Below are positions 32,934-43,700 of a stretch of 49,334 nt of DNA, piece after piece. Numbering within the stretch: the stretch's first letter is position 1; each line of letters starts with the position of its first letter. The DNA is from CAYPEK01 sp964409645 (GTDB lineage Bacteria > UBP15 > UBA6099). The position numbers were made by a program, and so were the translations under genes. The notes under the pieces are model-generated. The model had not been told where the DNA came from. It ran no database searches and was given only the letters and a program-made list of their open reading frames with translations. The stretch lies in NCBI GenBank assembly GCA_964409645.1, contig CAYPEK010000020.1, positions 1 through 49,334 on the forward strand. Reading direction: 5' to 3'.

Positions 32934-34253
32934 TCAACAGCTCGCGCCGTTGCCGCCGTTTGTTTCGCGGCCGACGCCGAAGTATCTGAAACCGGCGCGC
33001 CGCACTGTCTCCGGATTGTAGATGTTGCGGCCGTCGAAAATGCAGTCGCCCGCCATTACCTCTTTCAACTTCTGGAAGCTGAGGTGCTTGAAATGGTTCC
33101 ATTCCGTGAGCACCATGAGAGCGTCCGCGTCCTTCGCGGTGGAGTAAGCGTCTTCGCAGTATTCGAACTCGGGATGCAGCAGGCGGCATTTCTCCATCGC
33201 CATCGGGTCGTACGCCGATACGGAAGCGCCAAGCTGTATGAGCCGCGAGGCCACCGCGAGCGCAGCGGAGTCTCGCAGGTCGTCCGTCCCCGGTTTAAAC
33301 GAGAGGCCGAGCACGCCGATCTTTTTGCCTTTCATGTCGCCGAACGCGTCAATCACTTTCGCGACGAACCGCTCCGACTGCGCTTTGTTGATACGGATCG
33401 TTTCGTTGAGCAGCGTCATCTCCTCGCCGAACTTCCGCGACACGTAGAGCAGCGATTCGGTATCCTTCGGGAAACACGAGCCGCCGTAGCCGATGCCCGC
33501 GCGGAGAAATCTGTTGCCGATCCGCTCATCGAGCCCGACGCCGCGCACTACCTCTTCAATGTCCGCGCCGGTTTTCTCGCAAAGGTTCGCAATCGAGTTC
33601 ACGAACGAAATTTTCGTCGCGAGAAACGCGTTCGAGGCGTATTTGATCATCTCCGCGCTGCGCACGGACGTTATCACCATCGGCTTTTCGAGCACCGAGT
33701 AAAGCTCGATCAACTTCATCGCGACGCGCTTGTTCGGCGCGCCGATCACGATGCGATCCGGCGCGAGCGCGTCCGCGATCGCCGTGCCCTCCGCGAGAAA
33801 TTCGGGGTTCGACACGACCTCGACCTCGACGCCCGCCGGCTTGTATTTTTCAATTATGTTTTTCACCAGATCGCCTGTGCCGACCGGCACCGTGCTTTTG
33901 TTAACGACGATTTTGTACGAATCGACCGCCTTGCCGATCGCCTCCGCGCTCGCCTCCACCTGCGAGAGATCTGTCTCGCCGTTGTCCTTCGGAGGCGTGC
34001 CAACCGCTATGAACACCACTTCGGACTGCCGCACCGCTGACGCCGCGTCTGTTGTGAACGAAATCCGGCCGGCTTCCATGTTCCGGCACACCATCTCGTC
34101 CAGCCCCGGCTCGTAAAACGGCATTTTGCCTTTATTCAGCGCCGCGACCTTGTCCGCCTGACTGTCCACGCACGCCACCACGTTGCCTAGGTCGGCGAAT
34201 ACCGCCCCTGTGACGAGACCTACGTAGCCAACTCCTATAACCGCGATGTTCAT
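32934..34253 (-). CDS. ugd: UDP-glucose 6-dehydrogenase
   Basis: Oxidises UDP-glucose to UDP-glucuronate, a precursor of surface polysaccharides. The 439-residue product has N-terminal Rossmann MNIAVIGVGYVGLVTG, VGTPPKDNGE, STVPVGTGD and NPEFLAEG. The catalytic Cys260 sits in GYGGSCFPKD, the same number as in the streptococcal enzyme. The ATG at 34253 is chosen because AAAGGA lies 9 nt upstream and the NAD-binding fold begins at once. A frame extending to 34292 adds only Arg-rich residues. A strong promoter lies upstream. Confidence 0.95.
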   Translation of the reverse strand: MNIAVIGVGYVGLVTGAVFADLGNVVACVDSQADKVAALNKGKMPFYEPGLDEMVCRNMEAGRISFTTDAASAVRQSEVVFIAVGTPPKDNGETDLSQVEASAEAIGKAVDSYKIVVNKSTVPVGTGDLVKNIIEKYKPAGVEVEVVSNPEFLAEGTAIADALAPDRIVIGAPNKRVAMKLIELYSVLEKPMVITSVRSAEMIKYASNAFLATKISFVNSIANLCEKTGADIEEVVRGVGLDERIGNRFLRAGIGYGGSCFPKDTESLLYVSRKFGEEMTLLNETIRINKAQSERFVAKVIDAFGDMKGKKIGVLGLSFKPGTDDLRDSAALAVASRLIQLGASVSAYDPMAMEKCRLLHPEFEYCEDAYSTAKDADALMVLTEWNHFKHLSFQKLKEVMAGDCIFDGRNIYNPETVRRAGFRYFGVGRETNGGNGASC

Positions 34254-34332
34254 CGATTCGGAATCCTTTCGGAAGCGGCCGCGCCGAAACAACCCGCGCC
34301 GCCCTTGCTTTCGTACTCAATGCGTAATTCGG

Positions 34333-34360
34333 ATTATACCATACGGCGCGAGTCAGTCAA
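34333..34360 (-). promoter_or_regulatory. Strong promoter of ugd
   Basis: TTGACT (34355-34360), 16-nt spacer, TATAAT (34333-34338) with an extended -10 TGG on the minus strand, giving a leader of about 70 nt. Confidence 0.75.
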
Positions 34361-34472
34361 TTTCAGCTCGCCCTCGCGGTTGCATTCGGCGCGCGGTTTG
34401 ATCTATTATTGACTCAACGGAAGCTATAAAAATCAGGCGGCGGCGATAAAACCGGAAGACGCGGAGAAGACA

Positions 34473-35684
34473 ATGAGCAACAGCGGCGAATGGGTGGTCG
34501 GACTCGACCTCGGAGGCACAAAACTCGCGGCGGCAATATTCAGGAAAGAGCCGGGCGGGCGCATCGAGTTCGGACACGCCCTGCCTAACCGCAAGTACGA
34601 CGCGATTTTCGGCGGCGCGACAGATCTCAAAGCGCCGGAAAAGGCCGAACGCATCGAAAACGCGATGGCGGAGTCCGTGAAAGAACTGTCGGCGAAGGTG
34701 GCCGGCACGGTAACGGCGGTCGGCATCTGCAGCGCCGGTTTTGTCGAGAACGGAACGATCATCGAAGCGTACAACATCGGGATGAAGAATACGCCGTTAC
34801 GCGACGATATCGGGTCAAAAACGGGTGTGAAGGCGTTTCTTTATAAGGATTCGTGGGCGCCTGCCTACGCGTTGCAGCCCGAACGGCCCGCGATGGTGTT
34901 CAGCATCGGCACCGGTTTCGGCGGCGTCTCGTGCGAGCCGGATCTGACGATACCGCTGAGGAGTTATACGCAGGCGCGAAAGCCGATCTGGATACCATTT
35001 CTCTATGCGAACGACGACCCGGGATACGCGGTGGCGTTCTCGGACGAACTCTGCGAGGAGATGTTCGCGCGCAGCGCGGCGCGGGCGAAAGCGGGCCCGC
35101 TGAAAGAGACGCCGGGCGCGGCGGACGCCGTCCGGGCGCGGGAGTGGGCGGCAAAGTTGAAGGAGAAAGCCCGCAACGACAAGCGACTCTCTCCGTCGCC
35201 GCTTATTCTCTCGCTTGCAAAACTGTTCGCTAAGCCGGCGGTTCGCGACTGGAGGCCGAACGAGGTTTACGCGGATGTGCCGGGCGCGGCGTCATTCCCG
35301 CCGTTTGTGTTCTCGCTCCTCACCGGCCGTCCGATCGAGCCGGCGGAGCTCGACACCCTGATCGCGGCTGAAGATCCGAACGCGACAATGGCTTATTACG
35401 CACAGGCGGAATTTATCGCGTACATTCTGTTCAAGATGCAAAACGAACGCGTTAAAAACGGGTTAGAACCGGCGGAAAGGGTATTCGCCACAGGGTCGGG
35501 GTATAACCCCGCGACTCACAAAATCCTCGCTCGGCCGATTGCCATATCGATGAACGAGTTCTGCAAGTCGGCCAATATACCCGGACTGAAATCGGAAGCG
35601 GTGGAATACTTCGCCGTGCCCGGCGGCGCGCCGACTACCCTCGCCTGCATGGGCGCCGCGACGGGCGCCGCGCGCGAATTGTGA
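34473..35684 (+). CDS. Divergent ROK-like (ASKHA) protein
   Basis: A 403-residue actin-fold protein resembling ROK sugar kinases. Phosphate-1 motif VGLDLGGTKLAAAI (9-22) and phosphate-2 SIGTGFGG (144-151) are present. The catalytic region reads YKDSWAPAYAL with D126 where kinases have E-N-D-A-N. The zinc-binding GCxGCxE segment typical of ROK proteins is missing. In its place lies a long Ala/Lys-rich helical stretch (about 165-300). A kinase or a non-catalytic sensor are both possible. GGAG 6 nt before the ATG supports the start. It is divergent from ugd. Confidence 0.7.
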   Translation: MSNSGEWVVGLDLGGTKLAAAIFRKEPGGRIEFGHALPNRKYDAIFGGATDLKAPEKAERIENAMAESVKELSAKVAGTVTAVGICSAGFVENGTIIEAYNIGMKNTPLRDDIGSKTGVKAFLYKDSWAPAYALQPERPAMVFSIGTGFGGVSCEPDLTIPLRSYTQARKPIWIPFLYANDDPGYAVAFSDELCEEMFARSAARAKAGPLKETPGAADAVRAREWAAKLKEKARNDKRLSPSPLILSLAKLFAKPAVRDWRPNEVYADVPGAASFPPFVFSLLTGRPIEPAELDTLIAAEDPNATMAYYAQAEFIAYILFKMQNERVKNGLEPAERVFATGSGYNPATHKILARPIAISMNEFCKSANIPGLKSEAVEYFAVPGGAPTTLACMGAATGAAREL

Positions 35685-35870
35685 TATATATCCCGCGCGA
35701 TTTTCTATTAAAAAATACGGAATAATCTTCACCATCCGCCTTTCAGCGGTTAAAATTCACTAATATTTTGAACTTGGTTATATCGGCAGCAGAGAACCCT
35801 CCGGAGCAATCCGGTTTGGACTTTATAAATATGTTTAACAGAAACAAAACAATTTTCTTGGAGAAAACAG

Positions 35871-38800
35871 ATGCCCTTTAATTTCCGCCGTTTCGTTCTC
35901 TCAATTATGGCCGCCTGCGCTATAGCCGTCTCGGCTGTCGCGCTCGCGGAGGATTCCGGCAAGAATACCGACACCGATTCCGATAAGACGGCAATCACCA
36001 ATAACTTCAACATTTCAGGTTACAGGACGATCCGCTGGCGGGATTTCAGTTCGTCGGGCGACAAAGGCACGTTCCTGTCGAGCAACAGCCTCCAATATTT
36101 CAGCTCGAAAGTGGAGCAGTCCTCGCAGATATATTTGACGGGAACGCTACCGAAGGACCTGAAAGTGGACGGCAGCTTCACGGAGATCCCGTATCAGGAC
36201 CGCACGCTGACGCTGAACATAACCGGGAAAAACGGGATGGCGAAGCTGGGTGATTTTTCGACGACGTTCCCGGGCGACAAGCTGGTGAGCTTCACGAAAA
36301 CCATCCGCGGGTTCGACTTCAAATACAAGATGGGCGCGTTGAAACTCCAGACAGTGGTGTCGAAGGAAAAAAGTAAAACGCAGAAGATATCGTTTCTCGG
36401 GCAGAACTCACGCGGGCCGTATCTGTTGGGGACGTTCTCGATCGTAGAGGGAACGGAAAGCGTGTTCATCGACGGCAAGGCGGTGTCGAAAAGCGATTAC
36501 AGCATAGATTATTTCCGCGGCGACATAACATTCAAATACAACATCAACCCGACGGAGACGGTCGAAGTTTACTACGAGTCGGAGATGCTGTTCGAGATCA
36601 AGACAGGCTCGATGGACGGCGTCGGCCTCGAATACAAGCCGCCGAAGAGCAAGTTCACGGTCGGCGGATCGATGTTGTCATCCGGCACCACCGGGGCCAC
36701 CTACACGGTGACATACTCGAACACGGCGACGTTCGCGTCGATCGGGCCGGCGGATTTGAACATAGCGAAATCGCTCGGCAACGGGCTGCTCGAAAAGTAC
36801 AGCGAAATAGTAATGACCACAACGGGAGTCAAGCTCACGCGCGGGGTCGATTATTCGATGGATTACGAAAACGGAACGATCACGTTTTTCGGGACGGCGT
36901 TCAACATCGCGCAGGACGTTACCGTGGAATACTTTTATTACAACTCGAAGTACGTCCGAAAAATGGAAAACGAAGAACTTACCACGACGGGCCAGACGGA
37001 ATTTATTCTTTCCCGCTCGACGGTTTACAGCGGCACCGAGGACGGTTCCGTTAAATACTGCGACGAAGGCCGGATAAGCTGCATCCAGATGTACCCGTGC
37101 TCGGTTGACGAATACAGCACGACGACGGGCTGCCCCGCCAATACGGACTACGTGATCGTCGAGTCGCGCAATTCGCTCGTCGTCATCAATCCGCAACGCA
37201 TACCGGACGGCAACCACTTCATCCAGCTCAGTTACATCTACGTACAGAAGACCAGCCCGACGGAACAGAAGTCCGAAAGAAAAATGTACGACGCCTACGT
37301 TAAAGGCAACCTATTCAAAGACCTCTACTTCGAGGGCGAGATGGCGCAGTCGGAAGCGGACCTCAGCTCGAAGACGGTGCAGGTGATGGAAGAATACATG
37401 GCGACCGTGACTTCAACCTCAGGCCGCATATTTTACTTCGCGACGGATCAGGCGCTCGTCTCCGGTTCAGAGGAAATCTACTTCGACGATCTGTTGTCAT
37501 ACACCAACAAGAAAAGCCGGTCGAACGACTACACTCTCGAATACGACTCGGTCGGCAAAAGATATAAGGTCACGTTCAACGACCAGCTCTCGATGCCGGT
37601 CGGCACCACGATCTTCGTCAATTACAGGTACACACCCGAGATGGCGGTCGGTTCCTCGGGTCAGGGCAACGCATACCGCGCGGCGATGAATTATTCCGGC
37701 GACCGCGTTTCGCTGAAAGGCGAATACACGCGCAAAGACCCGGAGTTCGCGCCCCTCAACAATTACAACAACATGGAGCAGGACAGGCTCGAAAGCAACC
37801 TTAATATAAAGGTGACAAAGCAGATCAGCGCGTTCAGCGATCTCGTATCCTATAACCGTCTGTACGACTTCACCACGGGCGACAAGAACACGTACAACAA
37901 ACTCGCCGCCGGGCTGAAATACACCGGCACGCACTTCCCGGAAATCACTTTCACGACGACCGGCTCCGACTCGCACGACAACCTCACCACCAGCAAGCTC
38001 GACAACACAAAGCGGGAGAACGAGCTCAAACTGAAATACGACCCGACAGGCAAGAAAGTCCTCGTTTTCGACGGCCAGTTCTCGGACAGCCGCTTCAGGG
38101 ACAGCACCGGCAACATCAGCGACAAGGACATGAACAAGCATCACGTCGGGGTGACATACAACCCGAGCGAAGCTCTGAATCTGAAAACATACTATGAAAT
38201 AAATAATGTTGACGCGACCGCACCGCCGCAGTACGGAACCGAATCGAACTACTCGGTGAAAACGAAGGCGCGCGGCCTCGACATCGGATACAAGCCCGAC
38301 GATATCTGGGTGATTTCAGGCAACGTGCTCCTGCAGTCGAAGGAAGACCCGCGCCCGACGTCCAACAACGAATCGTGGGACACCGCGCGTATCGCCGCCG
38401 TCGCGAACCGCTTCGGCAACATCTCCTTCGTCTCGGTGTCGTTCTACAAGCAGGACCTTCCCAACGACCTCACCGGCGGCACCAGAACAGACACCTTCAA
38501 TTCATCGTTCGGGTACGAGTTCGCACCGCTATGGGTGGTCGAACCGTCTCTGGATGTCATCACGTCCGAGGTCACGAACAGCTCGCGCAGCAAGTCCACG
38601 TCGCCCGGGCTGACCTTCAGATACAACCCAAAGCACGAAGGCAAGATAGACGGCAGCTTCAACTACAAGAACACGCGAAGGCGCAGCGAAACAGCCAACA
38701 GCACCGCCACCAGCACCCACGAAAACCAGTACCTGACGATCGTCGGATACTACCCGCGCACCGGGTTGTCGTTCGTCACCAAATACGATTTGAGAAAAAC

Positions 38801-39071
38801 CTCGGCGAGCAGCAAGACGGATGTCTATCTCGAAGAAGTCAGGTATCAGGTGTCCAGCCGCCTCGACTCGAAACTGAATTTCACGAGGACAAAATACTCC
38901 ACGACCTCGGGCGCTTCGACAAAAGACGAAACGATTCTGCAGACGACATACAAGCTCACTAAGGTTTTCTCTGCGATTGTGGACCTGAAACACCAGACTT
39001 ACAACACGCCGAATTCCGCTTCCGATTATTCGGGGACAATATTCGATTTCTCGCTCACCGCGAAGTTCTGA
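35871..39071 (+). CDS. Large outer-membrane beta-barrel protein
   Basis: A 1066-residue protein with a signal peptide (about 1-26, RFVLSIMAACAIAVSAVALA) and a Ser/Thr/Tyr-rich body of alternating beta strands. It ends in FDFSLTAKF, the terminal aromatic typical of barrels recognised by BamA. Three related modules occur at about 198-238, 312-356 and 534-588, each with D-Y-x-(I/M/L)-(D/E)-Y, a turn, TF, and V-x-V-x-Y. The region from about 600 looks like a long barrel. GGAG 8 nt before the ATG sets the start. The family and cargo are unknown. A surface or transport role is inferred. Confidence 0.8.
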   Translation: MPFNFRRFVLSIMAACAIAVSAVALAEDSGKNTDTDSDKTAITNNFNISGYRTIRWRDFSSSGDKGTFLSSNSLQYFSSKVEQSSQIYLTGTLPKDLKVDGSFTEIPYQDRTLTLNITGKNGMAKLGDFSTTFPGDKLVSFTKTIRGFDFKYKMGALKLQTVVSKEKSKTQKISFLGQNSRGPYLLGTFSIVEGTESVFIDGKAVSKSDYSIDYFRGDITFKYNINPTETVEVYYESEMLFEIKTGSMDGVGLEYKPPKSKFTVGGSMLSSGTTGATYTVTYSNTATFASIGPADLNIAKSLGNGLLEKYSEIVMTTTGVKLTRGVDYSMDYENGTITFFGTAFNIAQDVTVEYFYYNSKYVRKMENEELTTTGQTEFILSRSTVYSGTEDGSVKYCDEGRISCIQMYPCSVDEYSTTTGCPANTDYVIVESRNSLVVINPQRIPDGNHFIQLSYIYVQKTSPTEQKSERKMYDAYVKGNLFKDLYFEGEMAQSEADLSSKTVQVMEEYMATVTSTSGRIFYFATDQALVSGSEEIYFDDLLSYTNKKSRSNDYTLEYDSVGKRYKVTFNDQLSMPVGTTIFVNYRYTPEMAVGSSGQGNAYRAAMNYSGDRVSLKGEYTRKDPEFAPLNNYNNMEQDRLESNLNIKVTKQISAFSDLVSYNRLYDFTTGDKNTYNKLAAGLKYTGTHFPEITFTTTGSDSHDNLTTSKLDNTKRENELKLKYDPTGKKVLVFDGQFSDSRFRDSTGNISDKDMNKHHVGVTYNPSEALNLKTYYEINNVDATAPPQYGTESNYSVKTKARGLDIGYKPDDIWVISGNVLLQSKEDPRPTSNNESWDTARIAAVANRFGNISFVSVSFYKQDLPNDLTGGTRTDTFNSSFGYEFAPLWVVEPSLDVITSEVTNSSRSKSTSPGLTFRYNPKHEGKIDGSFNYKNTRRRSETANSTATSTHENQYLTIVGYYPRTGLSFVTKYDLRKTSASSKTDVYLEEVRYQVSSRLDSKLNFTRTKYSTTSGASTKDETILQTTYKLTKVFSAIVDLKHQTYNTPNSASDYSGTIFDFSLTAKF

Positions 39072-39139
39072 CCGGCATTTTCTCCGGCGCGGGTTAAAAT
39101 ATAGTAAGAAACCAACAGACGCCCCGGTGGAGCGTGCAC

Positions 39140-39802
39140 GTGCTGAAAACGCCGAAAGACAATGATGAACTGATGAAGATCGTCGCGAACAGGCGCGATT
39201 ACCTCGGGCTGGAAAAGTTCGACGACGCCGTGATCGAGACGATGCGGGGACTGGACCGCGCGGACTTCCTCCCGAAGAACACGAAAGACATCTACGAGGA
39301 CGCCCCGGCGCCGATCGGCAACCACCAGACCTGCTCGCAGCCCAGCATGATCGCCTGCATGGCGACACTGCTCGAACTGAGGCCGGGCCTGAAAGCGCTC
39401 GAGGTCGGCGCGGGGTGCGGGTACAGCGCGTCGGTAGCCGCGAGGTTGATCTCGCCCGGCGGGACGCTGATCTCAATCGAGGTCGTGCCCGAACTCGCGG
39501 ACATGGCGGCGGCAAATCTTAAACGCAACGGAATCGAAAACGCACGCGTCGTCCTCGGCGACGGCTCGGCCGGACTGCCCGAAGAAGCGCCTTTTGACCG
39601 TATCTATCTCACAGCCGGCGCGGGAAAATATTTTGATGAGAACGTCCTGCTCGACCAGCTCACCGGGAACGGAATCCTTCTCTATCCCGAATCGCACGGT
39701 TCGATGTTCCTGCTCAAAAAGAACGGTCTCCACATAGATAGGAACATCATGGGCGGAGTCGCGTTCGTATTTTTGAAAGGAAAAAACAGTGGATATCGCT
39801 GA
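39140..39802 (+). CDS. pcm: Protein-L-isoaspartate O-methyltransferase
   Basis: Repairs isoaspartyl residues in aged proteins using SAM. The 220-residue product has the PCMT signature, here GNHQTCSQPSMIACM (normally G-x-GQTISQPY), the SAM motif EVGAGCGYSASVAA and DRIYLTAGA. The substitutions in the signature (H for G/Q, C for I) are unusual but the spacing is kept. GTG 39140 is chosen because GGAG lies 7 nt upstream. An earlier GTG at 39134 is too close. The next gene overlaps by 14 bp. Confidence 0.85.
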   Translation: MLKTPKDNDELMKIVANRRDYLGLEKFDDAVIETMRGLDRADFLPKNTKDIYEDAPAPIGNHQTCSQPSMIACMATLLELRPGLKALEVGAGCGYSASVAARLISPGGTLISIEVVPELADMAAANLKRNGIENARVVLGDGSAGLPEEAPFDRIYLTAGAGKYFDENVLLDQLTGNGILLYPESHGSMFLLKKNGLHIDRNIMGGVAFVFLKGKNSGYR

Positions 39803-40616
39803 CAAGATAAAAATCGGCACTTCCGGCTTCAGCTTCAAAGACTGGCGCGGCCCCTTCTACCCGCCCGCGCTTAAGCAGGACTACCTGCTCGAATACTACG
39901 CCGGTTTTTTCGACGTGGTCGAGATCAACGCTTCGTACTACCGAATCCCGACCGCGGAGTCCCTCGCCGACATGGTGCGCCGGACGGACCCGGATTTTAG
40001 GTTCACCGTCAAGCTGCACAGGTCCATGACACACGATCTTGACGCCGCCCTCGCGACGTTCAGGAAGTTCGAGGAGGCCATCACGCCGCTCGCCGAGAAT
40101 AACCGCCTCGACGGGTTGCTCGCGCAGTTCCCGGCCGGATTCAAATTCACCGCCGACAACCTCTGCCGCGTTCTCTGGACCCGCGAGGAGTTGAAACCGT
40201 ATCCATTCTTCGCCGAGTTCCGCGACTCTTCGTGGCTCTGCCCGGAAGTGCTTGACATCATGCGCTCCGCCGGGATCGGCTGGTGCAGTGTTGACGAACC
40301 GCAAATCGCCGGTCTGCTGCCCCCCGCCGCCGAGGCCACCACCAAGGCGGGCTACGTCCGCTTTCACGGCCGTAACGACATCGACTGGTACAACCCCCGC
40401 GAAGGTTCCGACAGATACAACTACGACTACTCACAGCGCGAGCTTGCCGAGTGGATCCCGAAGATAAAGTCGCTCGCGCAGAAAACCGGCCGCACACACG
40501 TCTTCTTCAACAACTGCCATCTCGGCAACGCGCCGAAAAATGCGAAGATGATGAAAGACATGCTCGGCATCCCGCTGATACGCAAGCGGCGGCGCGGCGA
40601 ACTGTCTCTCGACTGA
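39789..40616 (+). CDS. DUF72 family protein (YecE-like)
   Basis: A 275-residue TIM-barrel-like protein of the DUF72 family. Features are the N-terminal KIGTSGFSFKDWRGPFYPP, the EINASYYRIPT strand, FTVKLHR, LAQFPAGFKF, AEFRDSSW, YVRFHGRN and a C-terminal HVFFNNCHLGNAPKNA. The biochemical function is unknown in all relatives. It starts with GTG, has AAAGGA upstream, and overlaps pcm by 14 bp, so the two are translationally linked. Confidence 0.9.
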   Translation: MDIADKIKIGTSGFSFKDWRGPFYPPALKQDYLLEYYAGFFDVVEINASYYRIPTAESLADMVRRTDPDFRFTVKLHRSMTHDLDAALATFRKFEEAITPLAENNRLDGLLAQFPAGFKFTADNLCRVLWTREELKPYPFFAEFRDSSWLCPEVLDIMRSAGIGWCSVDEPQIAGLLPPAAEATTKAGYVRFHGRNDIDWYNPREGSDRYNYDYSQRELAEWIPKIKSLAQKTGRTHVFFNNCHLGNAPKNAKMMKDMLGIPLIRKRRRGELSLD

Positions 40617-40705
40617 TTTCCGTTCGGAAACCTCTACAAATAATTTTCAGTCACTATAATTTACGTGCGGCCGCGAAAGCGTCCAAAAAAGGCCGCCGGT
40701 GAATT

Positions 40706-43700
40706 GTGAAACTGCTCGACTCGTTCAGAAACCACCGCGAGGTGCGCCTCGCGCTCCGCTCCGCCGGAAACTCGCCGGGCGACATCTCCGTGTCCGGCCT
40801 TCAGGGCGCCGCGCTGTTGCTGTTCAGCCTCGCATTCGCCGAGGAGATGAAAGGCCCGATCGTCACCGTCTTCCCGGATGACGACGGCATGAACCTGTTC
40901 GCGCGCGAGATGTCGCGCCTTCTCGCAATCGAAGGCTTCTCGAAGGAATGGGAGCTCGCCACTCTGCCGGACTACGACATCTGGGAACTGAACAATGCGG
41001 CGGCGCTGCGCGAGCGCCGCAGAAGCAGGCTCGCAGCCCTGCACGCGATCTTCGGCGGCGTCCCCCGGGAAAAACTCTGGCTGCTCACAACCGCAACCGG
41101 CGAAGCGCGCAAAACGATGGCGGCGGACAAGTTCCGCGCGCTGACGGTCGTCTTTAAGCAGGGCGCGAAGATGTCTCTGGAAAAAGTTCAGGACTCGCTG
41201 ATCGCGGCCGGTTACGAGCGCAGGCGGAACGTTGAAAACGAGGGCGAGTACTGCGTGCGCGGCGGCATGATCGACGTATATCCAGCGCAGTCCGAATTCC
41301 CTGTCCGCATCGAGTTCGCGGGCGACACTATCGACGAAATTCGCGTGTTCGACCCGGAGACTCAGCGTTCGAGCAACAAAATCCCGGAGATTGCGGCGTG
41401 TCCATGTTTTGAAGCGCTCACCGCCAACGCGGACGGCGACCTATCGGGACTGCGCGAGGACTACAGCGCGTTCGTCGAGCGCGGGATAAATTTCGACGGA
41501 GCGATTCTCTACCCCGACGCGTTCGGAGCATGCGAGCCGCCCGGCGGCATGTTCACCCTGAGAATGGTCGTTAATAAGCAACAGTGCGCCGACGAGGGAA
41601 AGCGCCGCGCGGCTGAAGCTTCCGGTTGGCTCGAAAAGAACGGCTACGAAGGCGCGGAGAAACTATACGAAAGTCTTTACTCCCCGCCCGGCGGCGCAAG
41701 GGCCGTTTATCTCGAACCGCACGCTTCGTCCTTAAGCGACGACAGCGACATGAGAATTCCCGCATCCCCTCTCCCGCCGCTTCCGCTAAACCTTTCCGCA
41801 GTTGCGGAACGGCTAAAAAAGGAAACCGACCGCGGCGCGGTGTTCGTCATCTCGAAGTACAAGAAGCGCCTCGACCGGTTCCTCGAAGATGAGAATATCA
41901 TCTCCGTGCAGACGCTCGAAGCGGACCTGCGCGGCGGATTTTCTTTTGACGACGGCAGCCTGTTCGTGTTCACCGATTCCGAGATGTTCCGGCACACGCC
42001 GCCGCAGAAAACCGCGCGCGAGCGGCGTGCCAAGGACCGCGTGCCGATCGCCGCCCCGGAGGATATCCGCGAGGGCGATTTCGTGGTGCACGTTGACCAC
42101 GGAATCGGCATCTACGACGGAATCCTGAAGCAGCGCTCCGGCGAATCGACGAAGGATTTCTACAGGATAAAATATGCGCGAGGCGATGTACTCTTTGTGC
42201 CGGTCGAGCAGATCGACCGCATCGAAAAATACATCGGCGCAGAAAGCTCGCTTCCGAAAATCTACCCGCTCCACTCAGCGAGATGGGGCAAGGTAAAGCA
42301 GAAGGTCCGCAAAAAAGTAGAGGAGCTCGCGGCGAAACTCTATCAGCTTTACGAGGAGCGCGAGCGCGTCGCGGGATTCCAATACTCCGGCGACAACATT
42401 TTCACGCACGAGCTGTCGTCTTCATTCCCGTACGAGGAAACGGACGACCAGAAGCAGGCGATCGACGAGGTGTCGGCGGACATGCAGAAGCCGCGCCCGA
42501 TGGACCGGCTGGTGTACGGAGACGTCGGATTCGGCAAGACAGAGGTCGCGGTGCGGGCGGCGTTCAAGGCCGCGCTCGACAAGAAGCAGACTGCGGTGCT
42601 GACGCCGACGACGATTCTCTGCCATCAGCACGGCGAGACGTTTCGAGAGCGGCTCGCCCGCTTTCCGGTAACCGTGGAAGTGATCTCACGATTCCGGACG
42701 CCGAAGGAGCAGAAGGACGTGCTGAAACGTCTCGCATCAGGCGAGGTGGACATAATAATCGGGACTCACAGACTGCTGTCGAAGGACGTAGCGTTCAAGA
42801 ATCTCGGCCTGTTGATTATTGACGAAGAGCAACGCTTCGGCGTGAAGCACAAGGAGACGCTGAAGATGCTGCGGACAAACGTCGATGTCCTCACGCTTAC
42901 GGCAACACCGATACCGCGCACGTTGAACATGTCCATGATCGGGCTGCGCGACATAAGCATGATCGAGACGCCGCCGGAAGACCGCAAGTCGATCATCACG
43001 TTCGTCGAGGAATGGAACACGAACTCGCTGTACGTGGCGATCGAGCGAGAGCTTGCGCGCGGCGGTCAGGTTTACTTCGTACACAACGACATCGAATCGC
43101 TGGACAAGATAAAAACGTTTCTTGAAAACTCGTTCCCGCGGGCGCGCGTCGCGACGTGCCACGGGCAGATGGACACCCGCCTGATCGAAAGCACTATGAT
43201 TGCGTTCATGGACAACGAGTACGACATACTCGTGAGCACGACGATAATAGAAAACGGGCTCGACATCCCGAACGTGAATACGCTGATTGTCAACAACGCT
43301 GAGAATTTCGGACTGGCGCAGCTCTATCAGCTACGCGGGCGTGTCGGCCGCTCGTACAGGCAGTCGTACGCGTATTTGTTCCACGGCCCCGAAGCGTTCC
43401 TGAGCGAGCGTGCGCGCAAGCGTCTGGACGCGATCCGCGACTTCGCCGAACTCGGCTCCGGCTACCGGCTCGCGATGAAAGACCTCGAAATCAGGGGCGC
43501 GGGCAACATCCTCAGCGGCGAGCAAAGCGGCTACATTACCGAGGTGGGATTCAATCTCTACTGCAAAATGCTCGCGGAGTCGGTGGAGAAGTTCAAAGGC
43601 ATACAGATTCCGACGCGGCCGGCGGTCGAGGTCGAACTCAATGTTGACTCGTACATTCCGGAGGACTACATCGAGGACTCTCTGCGCAGGACGGCGTTCT

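Noticed and set aside
42821..42832. Mfd DEEQ box as an unusual helicase motif
   Set aside because: DEEQ is the normal form in Mfd proteins, so it is not an oddity.
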